Part shown: positions 8,767 to 20,909 of the stretch, piece by piece
Position numbering within the stretch: the first letter of the stretch is position 1
Layout: each line of letters begins with the position of its first letter
NCBI GenBank assembly: GCA_946406115.1
Contig: OX291553.1
Coordinates: forward strand, 14,575,001-14,639,000
Reading direction: 5' to 3'
Source of the DNA: Apoda limacodes
Lineage: Eukaryota > Arthropoda > Insecta > Lepidoptera > Limacodidae
DNA length: 64,000 nucleotides
Program-made: the position numbers and the translations under genes
Notes under the pieces: generated by a model
The model's input: only the letters and a program-made list of their open reading frames with translations
Told to the model about the DNA's origin: nothing
The model's database searches: none

Positions 8767-11410
8767 ATTTTTTTATTAAATCGAAAAATTTACAAAATTT
8801 CTAAATTAAATAACGCGAATATTGCATAGTTTATTACTTAAAATTCGTTTGCAAGCAGTCTATCAAAAAAAATAATTGCACTAAAAGTAAGCAAGCTAGC
8901 ATAAAAAATAATTACTTTGTTTGAAAGATGATAGACTTCAAGGTACGTAAGAGATAAGAAAAGACTAGGTGTTCACTCATCCGAGTGCTGACCACGCTCA
9001 ATGTTTTTAACTTTGCTTATAGTTTCCTAGAGACGAACTAGACTGGGCCACGAGCTCTTCATTTGATTAAATTTTGTACCAGAATGTAAAAAATACTTTT
9101 ATTATATTTAAAAAAAAAAAATTGAAGTCTTTGGCTAAGTTTTACCATTTTTGTGTGAATTTTTAACAATCTATAAAAGTTCAGCGCTGTAGTGTTAATT
9201 TTCTTAGAGGAAAATGGCTGCGTCATACGGATGGACGGACATGGGTAAACTATAAAAATTACTTCTTGAACTGCAGAATCCTACGAAGAACGAATATATT
9301 ATTTTTACATATATTTTATGACTTTATTATTATCGTTTTGTATCGCAAGCAAAATAAAAATTATGTTAACTTTAAAAACAACGATATAAATAAATATATA
9401 TATACTTAGTAGTTTTCTACCTCTTCTACCTCCTTATTTACTAGGAACTAGAGGAAATATTTAAAAATCTATTCGTACAGCACCGATTTTAATGGCCTTA
9501 TTATTATGGTATTGAAATACATGATAAAAAACAGTTTTAAGTGAAAAATGATGTCAAAACACACAAATAAAACGTCGCTCTTTTTATTAAATGATAAAAG
9601 CATTTAAAGCGTTTAATGTTTAAAATTGCAGCATTAAAATGCTTACATTAACTCTTGTACTTTATATAGTAAAACAAAAACAATAAAATAAAGAAACTAC
9701 TTGACAAATTAAATCACCTAAGAAAAGCATCTTAAGGTGATGTCAACGGTATCATTTGTTGAAATCATTGCTTTTAATTTAGCAATAAAATGCTAAGTTA
9801 ACAAGAATAATCATTTTAAAAACAAAACAAACAGCATTTTTATGTCGAGTCGTCATCGATTTTTATAAAGGACGAAATAATACCGCAAAAATCCAGAGCT
9901 AAGTTACATAGATTATGATAATTTAATGCTGAGCGTATTAGCTTATCTAAGAAAGGTGTTAGATTTTATACTGGCATTTGGCGACAAGTTGTCTGTTACC
10001 AACCGATCTAGTTTAGGCACTTGAGGGGATTCTGAATCATGCTTTACTTATTAGCATACGAATCACTTTTCTTCAAATTATTTTATTTTTACTGCATTAA
10101 ATGTTAGTGGCGGGTTTTTCGGAAATGGTCTTTAATTTATCATGTAAAACATGTTTTTATACTCCCATATTTTAATTTTAAAACTAGAAATTAAAACTAG
10201 TATCATATTAGGAGTCTTTTAAATAGTACATACTTTATGCAACTAGTTAAATTAAAATTTGAAAAATTCGAATGCTGCACTCACTCACTACTGAAATCAC
10301 TTTCGAATGTTTTGTTTTCATAACAAAGCCCACTGAGACACACAGATAAACTGACAGATTTACCATTACACGTGATGGCTTAACCAAGAAGGAACCTGTG
10401 AACCCAGGAATGGCATTCTGTAACGCCTGTAGCTTCAAAAACAACGTAGCATGGACACGATTTTGTTTTTATAAAGGTGTTCTCAGGCCAGGTAAAACAG
10501 GCCAAAAACTCCAGTTCTAAGCAGGCCCATTCTAGCTTTTCGCCAAATCAAGTTTGCTGCGGCCGCCAACAATATAAAAGAAAAAAATCATGGTTAATAA
10601 ATATTTAGTTGGTAACAAAGCCTATAGGAATAAAGTAAAAAATAATGACTATTCAATAATAAATTGATATAAATGGTTAATGGTAAAAATCAAATATTGA
10701 TAATTTTTCATAATGATTTATCCTACTCATTAGAATTTATTTTATGACTGTTTTACCTACACTTAAACAAATTTCAAGAGATTAATATGGGTATGTTAAT
10801 TAGTTACACATTTTAAGTCACGTGTTGAACATGTTATGCAAACATGTGCAAGAGGCGACAAGGGAGATTCGTTACTACTTCTTGGGGACCTAGTATATTT
10901 AAGTGTAACAACACGGTTTTTTTTTTCAGTTTACTCCTTAAGAATCAATTTTCACTTTGTTCCCGATACGACAATTGGTTAAAAATGGCGATAAAATTAC
11001 GCGTACCAGTCCTACTTTCTGGTGTCCAATTGAGTTAACATTTGGCATACCTTGGTAACAATGCAATAATGGCTGAAGCTGGCATCCTAGAGTCAGGGAG
11101 TTATGAAGGGATACTTCTTCTTAAGGACCACTTGTGCCAGAAATAAAAACTAGACAATTTATTTTGAGTGTAATGACTATTTGTCTTGTACTACCAGGTA
11201 CCTAGACAAAAGATATCGTACTACAGTAGGTATTTTGAATAGACCAAGAAAACGTGTAAAAGCATTCCATTTATTCATTTCTACATTTAAAACACTAATA
11301 AATTCATAAGAATTGTAAATGAGTCGCAATTTTAAGTAATTAAATCTTAAAAATGCGACTATAGGATGAGACTGAGTGGCGACGAAATTAACGATTTAAG
11401 TATGTTAAAT
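8767..11410. other. No gene seen; unassigned AT-rich DNA
   Basis: Long AT-rich stretch with no ORF resembling a known protein, no tRNA and no repeat I can name. A slightly GC-richer patch at about 10480-10570 carries no recognisable motif. The string gtttactccttaagaatc at about 10931 recurs at about 59123, just before the TATA box of the small gene there. Confidence 0.4.
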
Positions 11411-11610
11411 TATTTTGACGTGACAACGTCTTATAAATTGGTTTGCCGGGTGACACTTCAAGAAACTGCGTTACGCTCCGCTCACGTTATGCGCTCACAA
11501 TGAGAGCGAGTGAGAGGCACGCGGCATGGTTAGCCCGCCTAAGAGCGAGAGAGACAGACATAAAAAGTGAAAGGCACAAGTTGTCACGTTACAATGTTAA
11601 TAATATTACG
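11411..11610. mobile_element. Candidate short dispersed element (~195 bp) with inverted ends
   Basis: A GC-richer block with a (acgtgacaac) motif near its left end and the inverse (gttgtcacgt) near its right end, around 11416 and 11580. Inside lie agagcgagagagacagacat and a reflected gcgagtgagaggc stretch. Reading it as a MITE-like element is inference; no clean target-site duplication is visible. Confidence 0.35.
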
Positions 11611-11649
11611 ATTAATAGCAATGGTTTTTTATACACTGTAAGTTGTTGA

Positions 11650-12404
11650 TGCTAGTCGCCAATAAATGTTGTAAATTACTGTTTTTATATTTATTATTAT
11701 ATCCTAACAGACGAAAAACTTGTCTTAACATAAACGGATCCCAAATCGAAGAATAAAAAATATTATTATTGATGTAGTCTACAACTTATAATTTAGTTGT
11801 AGTCATTATTAAAATTTATTATTAGTTACTGTCAAAAATGACGCTTAGATAATTTAATAACTGATTAATGTTTACTATATTAAGTAAATAAGTATATTGA
11901 AAACGAATGTATTATTATGTTCAATTCATTGATTATTAAAAGTAGCTATATTGTCTCGAGTTAATGTAATAATAAATTATGAATCTGGTGCACTAAAATT
12001 AGCATTACAAAAGAACTTGGCAGAAATTGAATTCATTTTTACGTAATAGGTATTTAGAGATTTAATTTTTGTTGCATTTTATTACAAATGCACTTAGAAT
12101 TTCATGTTAAATTAGCTAAAACAACGCTAGAAACAAGATTTTATTTCATCTTGACCAATTGAATTTCATAAGGCAGATATAAATTCTATGACACTAAAAG
12201 TGGTTAGATAATAAATTGAGGTACTTATGACATTATCAAACAGGTGGCCCGGAACCTGTTTGTGCCATTTAATTTTTAACTTTCCGATTTTATTGGATTG
12301 AATTTTAAAGTATTATGTATCACAAAATGATATCATCAAATTTTAAGACGTTTTTTTAAGTAATAGTGATATTACGTTGTTTTTTTCTATATTGTAGGGC
12401 TTTA
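11650..12404. other. No feature seen
   Basis: AT-rich DNA without coding-like frames or recognisable repeats. Confidence 0.45.
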
Positions 12405-12813
12405 TCACATTAAGTCTGAGAAGAGACTTTGCCTCCCTGTGTGTGTTCTACCGCTTGTACAATGGGTGTTCTGAGGAACTGTTCGAAATGATGCCCACGA
12501 CTACTTCCTACCATCGCACCACTCGCCATCGGCAGGGAATTCATTGTCACACTTTACAGCCGAAATGGTCGCGTACAGTGCGGTACAAGAAAAACTTCCT
12601 CACGCTAACGCTTGGGTTGTGGAATGAGCTCCCTGCCAAGGTTTTCTCTAAGGACTGCAATATGCGGTTCTTCAAGAAAGAAGTTAATGTAGTTTTGTAA
12701 GGTCGGCAACGCGCGAGTGATACCCCAGGTGTTACAAGCGTCCATAGGTTAGGTGACAGCTTACCATCAGGCGGACCGAATGCTTGTTTGCCACCTTAGT
12801 GGTATAAAAAAAA
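12405..12813 (+). pseudogene. Jockey-type LINE 3' end (family B), best preserved C-terminus
   Basis: The ORF2 C-terminus is read in one frame to 12700: LSLRRDFASLCVFYRLYNG, CSEELFEMMP, YHRTTRHRQGIH, LGLWNELPAKVFS and FFKKEVN, then TAA. The remaining family signature, GRQRASDTPG, follows the stop. The 3' UTR (gcgtccataggtt ... cttaccatcaggcggacc ... tgccaccttagtggtat) ends in an A-run at 12806-12813. The reverse transcriptase is absent, so it is a dead 5'-truncated copy. Confidence 0.85.
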
Positions 12814-13544
12814 TTATGAATATTTACTATTACCCTGTGACAAAATAACAATTTGATATTATACGTTTATACAAATAACAATGTTTTAGGAAGTTTTGTA
12901 ACCATTATGCCTACATACTAATATCTTTAAATATTAGTTTGGCCGCATTTGACTAAGGATTACCTAAACTACAATTATAAAAATCTACATTGATTCATCA
13001 TTTCCCTTTTAATTCATCAATTGAATTAATTCAAAATAACATTTGACAAAATAAAAAGTTTTAAACTTTATGAATAAAGAGAAATCTATAAACCTACTAC
13101 TAACATACATATTACTAATGTCTAATTATTCGTCTCTTGCATTTCTACAGTACTACTTATCATTATAAGAATTCAAAGATCTTACTTTCTCCATTTCTTT
13201 GAACTCGTAACAGCGTGGTTTTCTAAACATAAATCATTTATCCTCATCACCACTTTTACCTGTCTCAAATCATCAATCAAAATATAAGTTTGCAATTAGT
13301 CTAGTTCCACTTTTATCATACGAGTTCCGCTATTCTTTTGGGTTCTGTCTCAAAACAATAGGGTTTTAAATATGAAATTGCCGTTTTAACGCACTTTGAA
13401 TCAAAATTAAATTGTGTCAGATTTCAGAGTGAACTTTTATTACACGAAAATTATAACATATTAAATTTTAAAAAAAGACATGAAATTTTAATTTAAGCGC
13501 TTTCGTAGTGAAAACTTTGACCTGAACAATGAACCACGAAGATA
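12814..13544. other. No feature seen
   Basis: AT-rich; nothing interpretable. Confidence 0.45.
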
Positions 13545-13626
13545 AATATTTTGGACATTACACACAGCGCCGTCTGGCCCCAAAGTATGCATAGCTTGTG
13601 TTATGGATACCAGACAACGGATACAG

Positions 13627-13658
<32 letters not shown>

Positions 13659-13803
13659 TACTTTGTTTTGTAAATACATATATAAATACACCCAGAATCA
13701 AGACAAACACAAATATTTATTATATAAATGTTTGTCCAGTGCGGGAATCGAACCTACACCCTCTGCACAGCAGCCGGTCACACTATCAAGTAGGCTGCGA
13801 TGG
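13545..13803 (-). mobile_element. tRNA-derived SINE
   Basis: On the minus strand the head carries a pol III B box (GGTTCGATTCC, plus-strand gggaatcgaacc at about 13742-13753) in a tRNA-like arm, with a degenerate A-box region towards 13800. The body follows (tgtttgtcttgattctgggt, then a (TA)n tract at about 13626-13649 and ctggtatccataacacaagc). It ends near ggccagacggcgctgtgtg. I know this arrangement from lepidopteran SINEs. The (TA)n inside is expanded. Confidence 0.65.
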
Positions 13804-15714
13804 TAAATAATGATGGATTGAAGGTAATGGTGGAAGCCGATCCGTGTCAACTAACAAAGAATAAGCAGCATGGTTTGACGTCAGCATGCCCACAATATTG
13901 AATCATTTGCAGCAACTCAGTAAAATTCCAAAATTACTCCATGAAACGCCAGACCTCACACTATTCGTGAATTAGTTTTAATACTACAAAAACTGCAGTT
14001 AGAAACCATATGATTTTTTCAATTTTACAATATAAATTTTTTCCACGGAAAAAAAAATCTTGCCAGGAAGCAAAACAAAATGCCTTCATACAGTTTGTGG
14101 AGTCCAGCTCCACAGAATTTTATAGCAAAAGTTTAAGTGATCTACCTATTAGACGGCAGAAATGTATAGACAATGAGGTTAGATACTTTGATTAAATAAA
14201 TATATTTTAATCTACAAAACAAGATTTTAATTTTTCATTGCGAAATGGTAATTTTATACTTTAATCCTAATTCTATAACCAAAAGTAAAGAATAGAAAAT
14301 TCTGACCATAATCCGTTTATCTCACTGTTAAATTGTATTTGAAAATAATTTAAAGTAGGTATATTCTGCATAATTTGACCTAAAATTTGATCTGACCTAA
14401 ATTTCGTTTGTATATATGGGATGAAAAAAATATTCTATTTATAGAAAGCTACACATTATGGTATATACAATACAGTATTCCTGTGTTACATATGCTATAA
14501 ATTGTTTCGATTAGAATTAGTTGTTAGTTAGAAATATCAATGTTTGTGAATCAAGAAGAAGAAAGGTACGTAAGAAAAAAGGCTCTATTCTGATTTTTTT
14601 AGTAAGTTTTAATTAGTTAGTTAGTAGTTTTATCCTGATTTCTTTTGGGCATGTCGTAACAGTGCGTACAGTAGGCTTGATTTGTGGTAACTAGATAGCT
14701 GTAGGGATGGAAAAGGTCCAAGAATATATTATCCCAATTGTAAGTTCCCCCGGGAACAGGCTTTGATGGGGATGAAACCGTAGGGTTCTTCTTAACTTAC
14801 AATGCATTGCCTGTATTTAAAAATATCATTTTATTAAAGAGTAATTGAAGAAATAATTTTACCATTAATTTAAACATATTTTTCCTTATAAACGGCTATA
14901 TTAATTCTGACTGAACTTCATTCTTAGAACATCAGGATAAAGAAATCTATTTCATTTTTCTCAGAATAGCTCTCTGAAAATAATTTGACTGTACAAGGTC
15001 AATGATACGCATTGTTTATTTTTACGGCAAAATTCCGTAAGGGTCTCCTACATAACTAATAAATCAACAAAAAAGATATAAATTTAGTCTTTTATTCTTG
15101 AGGATAATATTTTTAGGTATAAAATATAATAATTTGAAATTAAAAATCCCAACACTGAGTGCGTTCTATTGACAGCATTGAGAGCTTTGACATCGCAAGG
15201 CATTGAAATCGTTCTGTTCACCAAATGTAAACAAACAATTAATAAATAGGTCAACAATAGAATCGTGAGCGAAGCGAGATTTTGCACGAGATGCAAAATT
15301 TATTTTGCAGCCACGAGAAACATACAAATTTACATCTCAATACAGCAAGGAAACTGCTAGATACTTAAAAAAAAATATACATGATGAATCAACGTTTGAC
15401 TGTTTACGTCATTAAGCCTTGCTTCGAAATAAAAAATTAGGTGTACTTTTTTGGATATATTGTTTAAAGTAGAATGATAACATTATGAAATGAATGTATA
15501 GGCTGTGCTTGCCTGGGCAAAACAATATATACAATTCAAGATCCAGCTTAATTTTAAAGAAATTCAGACGTTGCTCATTAATTGGCAGAAATGGTAGGTT
15601 TCTGAGTAGAACAAAAGAAAAGTAACTTATTGATAGGAAGTAGGTAGGTTGAAAAATACTAAAAGATGATCTGATTAAAGCTGTCGGAATTAGTTGGGCG
15701 CGGGCCATTTACAT
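13804..15714. other. No gene seen
   Basis: AT-rich, with short unrelated ORFs only. At 15263-15300 there is a small inverted tract (ttttgcacgagatgcaaaat). Nothing else stands out. Confidence 0.4.
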
Positions 15715-15719
15715 TACTA

Positions 15720-15838
15720 TACTGCATTGCACTGCATTGCACTGCACTGCACTGCACTGCACTGCACTGCACTGCACTGCACTACACTACACTACACTAC
15801 ACTACACTACACTACACTACACTACACTACACTACACC
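15720..15838 (+). repeat. Compound pentanucleotide microsatellite (ACTGC)n-(ACTAC)n
   Basis: A run of cattg/cactg pentamers switches near 15780 to cactac pentamers and frays into caccatacaa. The array is a clean 5-bp period over about 120 bp. Confidence 0.95.
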
Positions 15839-15859
15839 ATACAACACCATACAACAAAT

Positions 15860-17735
15860 CTTGATCAGTATAAAATGTTGTTTAAGTCCTATTCCGGTCT
15901 CTTCAACTAACCTTCTGCAAAACAAATTTCAGCTCAATTGCATAATATGTTACCATGGTTTTATTCCCACTGGAACTTCCGAATCGGGATAAAAAGGAGT
16001 TTCAATCCTTTTCCATATCTTCAAGTATTCCTGTGACAAATTACCGTCCAATTAAATCCCGCGTTTTGACGCGCTAAGTTTGATTATTGCGATCGGATTT
16101 CGTTCCTTTGGGACCTCTCAATCGGGAAAAAAATCCTTATCCTTTTTCGTTCTTTCAACTATCTCTATGCCAAATTTCATCTGAATCCGATGCAGTGGTG
16201 CGACGTGAAACAGTAACAAAAGTCATATTAAGTTATAATTATTCCCGTAGAAACTTGTGCGTTTTCCGGGATAAAATGTATCCTATGTGTTATATTAAGG
16301 TATAAGCTATCTGTATTCCAAATTTTAGCCAAATCGTCTCCATTGTTTGAATCTTTTCATACAAATTTACAACCCCTATTTCACCCCCTCTAGTTCTTAG
16401 GGGACTGTTTTCCAAAAACGGTGAAACACGTCACTCATAATTTTCAAACGAAAGGCTATGTAGCAATTTTCTTCCATTTTAATTGCAAAATAACGAATTT
16501 CCGTACAAACTTTATATTATAGATAGGATTTTTATTCCTACAGGAACTCTTGATCGGTATTTAATATAGCTTATATCCTTTTCCGTCTCTTTAACTGACC
16601 TTGTGTCAAAAGTCAGCTCAATTGCGTAGTATTTTAATGCGGAAAATTTTAAGTATTGCGAAAGGTCCCACGGGAACTTTTGAATTGGAATAAGGAGTTT
16701 TAATTATTTTCCGTCTCTTTAACTATCTCTGTGATAATTTACAGCTCAATCATATCGTATTTTCCCGCGCAAAGTTTAATTATCGCGATAGATATTCATT
16801 CCCGCTAGCCCTCTCGATCAGAAAAAGTAGCCTTATCCTTCTTAATTCTTTCAACTATTATTATGCCAAATTTCATCAGAATCGGATGCACTGATGTGAC
16901 GCGACGTGAAAGAGTAAGAAAAGTCACATTAAGTTATAATAATTCCCCTGGGAACTTGTAATTTTTCCGAGATAAAATTATGTCAAGATATAAGCTAGCT
17001 GCAATTTGAATTTCAGCCAAATCGGTTCTGTTGTTTGAATTTTTATAATACAAATTTACAACCCCTATTTTTCCCCCTAGCGGATCTTTTATTCAAAAAC
17101 AGTGAAACACGTCATTCGTAGTTTTTAACCGAAAGGCCATATACAAATTTTCATCCATTTAACTTTAAAAATGACGGATTTACATACAAACTTTGGATCC
17201 CCGTTTCACCCATTTAGGGGGTGAATTTTGAAAAATCCTTTCTTAGTGCACCTCTATACCAGATAATGAACCTACGTGCCAGATTTGGAATCTCTAGACC
17301 TAGCGGTATGGGCTGTGCGTTGATATGTCAGCCAGTCAGTTTCTTCTATTTACAACCCCTATTTATCCCCTTAGGGGATGATTTTCCAAAAATAGTGAAA
17401 CATGTCATTCTTAGTTTTTAACCGAAAGGCCATTTACAAATTTTCATCCATTTAACTTTGATAATGACGGATTTTCATACAAACTTTTTACCCCCGTTTC
17501 ACCCTTTAGGGGTGAATTTTGAAAAATTCTTTCTTAGTGCACCCCTATACCTCATAATGAACCTACGTGCCAAATTTGGCTGTCAGTCAGTCAGTTTCTT
17601 CTTTTATATATTTAGATAATACTGTATTATATATTTATATACATATATAAGTGGTTTAGATTCACAAATCAGCCCGGCAGATGGCGCTGCAGTCGGTATC
17701 AAGTAAGACAACCTCTGCCCGGTCAGCTAGTATCA
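15860..17735. repeat. Nested tandem repeat region, possibly part of a Helitron-like element
   Basis: Two ~680-bp copies follow each other: gtgaaacacgtca occurs at 16421 and 17102, and the ccaaatttcatc-gaatc-gatgca block at about 16173 and 16864. Within the second, a ~293-bp segment is duplicated again (gtgaaacatgtcattc at 17395, ctttaggggtgaattttg at the end). The text (caaatttcatc..aatc, gacgtgaaagagtaa) is typical of a repeat found across Lepidoptera. The last bases, about 17706-17730, read acaacctctgcccggtcagc then tagt, which resembles lepidopteran Helitron-like 3' ends. No helicase or Rep ORF is present. Confidence 0.5.
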
Positions 17736-18352
17736 TATAATATTGTACAGCTTACTGTCTGCAGGTGTAAAAATTTATGTCTTTATTGCTGTTAGAATAA
17801 CTCATATTTTATTATTTCCTTTAAGTTTATCAAAAAAAGGAAACAAAATAATAATAAATTTTAGACGTTAATAAAAAAAAAAGGTTTTTTGGGTGCGTTC
17901 TGAATATGCATCACATTTTTTTTTAATTCTTAGAACATAAATTAAATTATAAAATTAGTTTTAGTTAAAATTTTGTAATTTAACAAACTACAATATATTA
18001 TCAAATAAATAAAACTGTGACGGTGTATAAAATGAACATTTTCTGGCAGAAGTAAAAAATAACATAAATCTTCGTGTTAACTTTTTCAGTTAAAAGTAAA
18101 ATTAGTTCGGTAGCAAGTACGAGCAACTATTCGTAAAAATATATTTTTTGCGTCTTTAAAATAATCAGTTTTTTAGCGATAAAAAACAAACCGCTAGACT
18201 GATTTTGCTTAAACTCTTTTCAGATTTAAGTCATACGTGACGTATCGATTCATATGGTCACGAGACAAATTGGTATATTGGTTCTTGAGATTCGAAGGGC
18301 AAAAAAAGCTCACCTGTATGTAGGTTACGCACACAGACTACACTGTAAAAAT
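17736..18352. other. No feature seen
   Basis: AT-rich, no interpretable content. Confidence 0.45.
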
Positions 18353-18746
18353 AAAACCGGCCAAGTTCGAGTCTGGCTCGCGCACCGAGGGTTCCGTGCA
18401 AACTTATAATATGTTGTTGTACATTATTAAAAATATTTTTATTACATCATGTAACAAAAAATTTACGGTTTTCGCAAGTTTTCCTTAATCTGTACTACAA
18501 GACGTTGCTTCGTACCAAATTCCAAGATTCTGAGTTCACGGGAAGTACCCGAAGTAGGTTTTGATTCCCTTGCGAGTTTCGAAAATTTGCGGCATAAACG
18601 GCTTTTTCACAGCTCCAAGGGACACTAGATTTGAGTATTTTATATAATTTTAGCTTGCTACCACCACGCGTTTCTGAAAAAAAGGGTCTTGACGGACAAC
18701 GAAGTGATCCTATAAGGGTTCCGTTATTTTCCTTTTGTGGTACGGA
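18353..18746 (-). repeat. Lepidopteran 'CACTTGGCCG' dispersed repeat, ~390-bp copy
   Basis: In plus orientation it opens with aaccggccaagttcgag and gggttccgtgc. It closes with aagggttccgttattttcc and tgtggtacggaat, i.e. the family in reverse orientation. The interior (ccaagattctgagttcacgg, gattcccttgcgag) is longer than in the 8.5-kb copy. The open frame at 18495-18764 lies entirely within it and is not a gene. Confidence 0.65.
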
Positions 18747-19044
18747 ATGCAAGCTATTCTCCACGTCTCAAAACGTGAAGAAAATGAAAATTTAGCGATT
18801 TCTATTTTAGGACTTTTTAAAATAACTTCCCTCAAGAGAAGTAAAAAATACATTTTTTACCATAAATATAATAAAAATGTAAGATTAAAACAGTTCCATA
18901 GAATAATTATATTATTTTTATATCAAAGCCAATGAACTTATTAATGACCAAACTTAGATTCTTGCTGGCCAAGTTTATACAACAATACCACTGTTGTCGA
19001 TAATAAAATGTTACCTGTTTGTTTATATCCAAATAATTCTTTAA

Positions 19045-19405
19045 GAGGGTTCCTGGCGTCCACTAGGGCCGCCGATATTTTTATTTTCCTCTTTGTGCAA
19101 AGCGTATTTCAAAAATGTGCTTCTACAGAAATATGTAACCAGTTATATTAGCTGTTTTCTGAACGTTGGTACAGTTTCTAGGATAAAACTACGAGTTGTA
19201 GATAGCACTTCTGCTAAAAGTGGCCGTTTTTAGCAGATATGCTATCTACAGCTCACAGTTTTATTCTAGAAACATAACAATACATTCTAAAAATAGCTTA
19301 TAACTAGTAACATATTTCTGTAGACGCACATTTTTGAAATTCGCTTTGCACAATAAGGAAAATAAAAATATCGATTGACCGCGCTAGGAAGCAGAGGTAA
19401 CGCTC
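19045..19405. mobile_element. Palindromic MITE flanked by TTAA (piggyBac-like insertion site)
   Basis: The two halves are near-complete reverse complements of each other: gatatttttattttcct, gtgcaaagcg, atttcaaaaatgtgc, ctacagaaatatgt, gtagatagca and gctaaaa-gcc appear inverted in the other half, meeting near 19226. The outer ends are GAGGGTTCC and its inverse GGTAACGCTC. They are bracketed by TTAA at 19041-19044 and 19406-19409, the duplication expected of piggyBac-type transposition. There is no coding capacity. Confidence 0.75.
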
Positions 19406-19640
19406 TTAAGTTGTAAATGTGCATATTTGAACCAGGTAGAATCACATATCTCTAGACACTTACATCTCATGTAATGTTAAAAAATGAATGTTATTGACAG
19501 TTACGTGTCCCGAATGAGTCAAACAACGGCGCATTCTTGGCAACGCATGCTTAGGACAGGGCTGCCTAAACATGATTTGCTTCGGCACCAATTTAAAATT
19601 TAAAAGCACTTGTTTATTTTCATAGGCAAATGGTTATCTA

Positions 19641-19926
19641 TATGTCGCAGGCAAATCGTATAATGCGCCGTTTTATAATATACCTAGGCAGATCGTAAAG
19701 TATGGAAACGAAAGGATCAGAATTCGCACTGTATAAGTCATGTATGTTAGGTTAGGTTCAGTTTCTGCTTTGTAAATGTAGATGCGGAGCGAGCGAAGCG
19801 AGCGAAGCGTACCAGCTAAGCTTCATATAATAATCTGTTAAGTTATATGATAATGTCTATTCCATACTTTACGATCTGCCTAGGCATAACATAAAACGGC
19901 GAATTATACGATTTGCCTGCGACATA
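19641..19926. mobile_element. MITE with ~70-bp terminal inverted repeats, TA flanks
   Basis: Left end tatgtcgcaggcaaatcg, then cgccgttttat and cctaggcagatcgtaaagta; the right end is the inverse, finishing ...cctgcgacata. Flanking TA at 19639-19640 and 19927-19928 suits a Tc/mariner-type target duplication, though a longer AT-rich duplication cannot be excluded. The centre carries a gagcgaagcgagcgaagcg run. Confidence 0.65.
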
Positions 19927-19928
19927 TA

Positions 19929-20765
19929 TACTATCTACTCAAATTATACTGATAACATAGTTAAAAGTAAATTTTCCATTAAAGGACAATAAGTAATATA
20001 TGTCCGCCCATTTAGATCTGTCGCGACAGGTATTTTATCAAGTAGTATTTTGTCAAGGTATAAGTAATGTTAATCTGTATTTTAAATACACAAAATATGA
20101 TGCGTAACTTGCCGTTTTATGAAAAAATCAACAAAGCGTAGTTTGGACAGCCCTAGAATAGCAATGAAATGAATAAATAATAAGGTCAACACCCGAAACA
20201 ACTTTTCACATGTGCGCATTCAAACTTTTAAGTACTTTCATACATACCTAACTTGCAATACTACAATTTTGGTCACGTTGAATTCGATAGAATTTTTGAC
20301 TTTATTTAATTAATTACACAAAAAAAAATATTTTAACTGTAAAAGTAGTGATTATTTACTTTAAAAAAATTTAGTAAATAAATAAATTTATTAATTTTAA
20401 ATAAGTATTTATTATTATTTGATATTCCAGAAAAATAAAAGTCTTACAAATTAAAAAAATAATTATTTTTAAATTTGAAATTAAGTCAACACTATCTTGT
20501 TCACACTTTAAGCTTAGATCAAAACACTAACACTTGACACCCTTTGCTTAACTTCATGTACTATTTAAAGATTCTGATTTTACGATCTGTTTAGGCAATT
20601 AATAAAAATTAATTACCTAATCAAATAATGTAATCTTATACCGAAGATGACCCTTAATTGACACCAAGTGATCTTAAGTAACGTGTTTTCCAGATATAAT
20701 CTCGAAAGTTTTTAATGTGTGGGTTCAATATCAATACCTACTTATTAACCTAACTATTTAGAACC
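19929..20765. other. No gene seen
   Basis: AT-rich. Scattered bits (gcgacaggt near 20022, tacgatctgtttaggc near 20580) echo the 19.6-kb MITE ends but are too short to call. Confidence 0.35.
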
Positions 20766-20909
20766 TTTTTTAGGGTTCTGTAGCCAAATATAAAAAATGA
20801 AACCGTTGTAGTAGTTTCGTTGCTTCCGTCTTTACTAACAACCTTTTTATTCCGCCATTTTCGCATCGTATTTATAGAAACTATTACAAAAAGTGGTATT
20901 TTGTAAACC
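20766..20909 (+). repeat. Decayed 'GGTTCCGTAGCC' lepidopteran repeat
   Basis: Starts ttagggttctgtagccaaat and continues with a-rich and ccgtct-containing text like the family opening, but substitutions are many. Confidence 0.35.

Noticed and set aside
13735..13803. tRNA gene
   Set aside because: A B box and partial arm exist, but no cloverleaf can be closed and SINE body sequence follows.
13598..13810. Plus-strand ORFs rich in Ile/Tyr
   Set aside because: They are translations of a (TA)n tract inside a SINE.
18495..18764. 89-codon minus-strand ORF
   Set aside because: Falls within a dispersed non-coding repeat copy.
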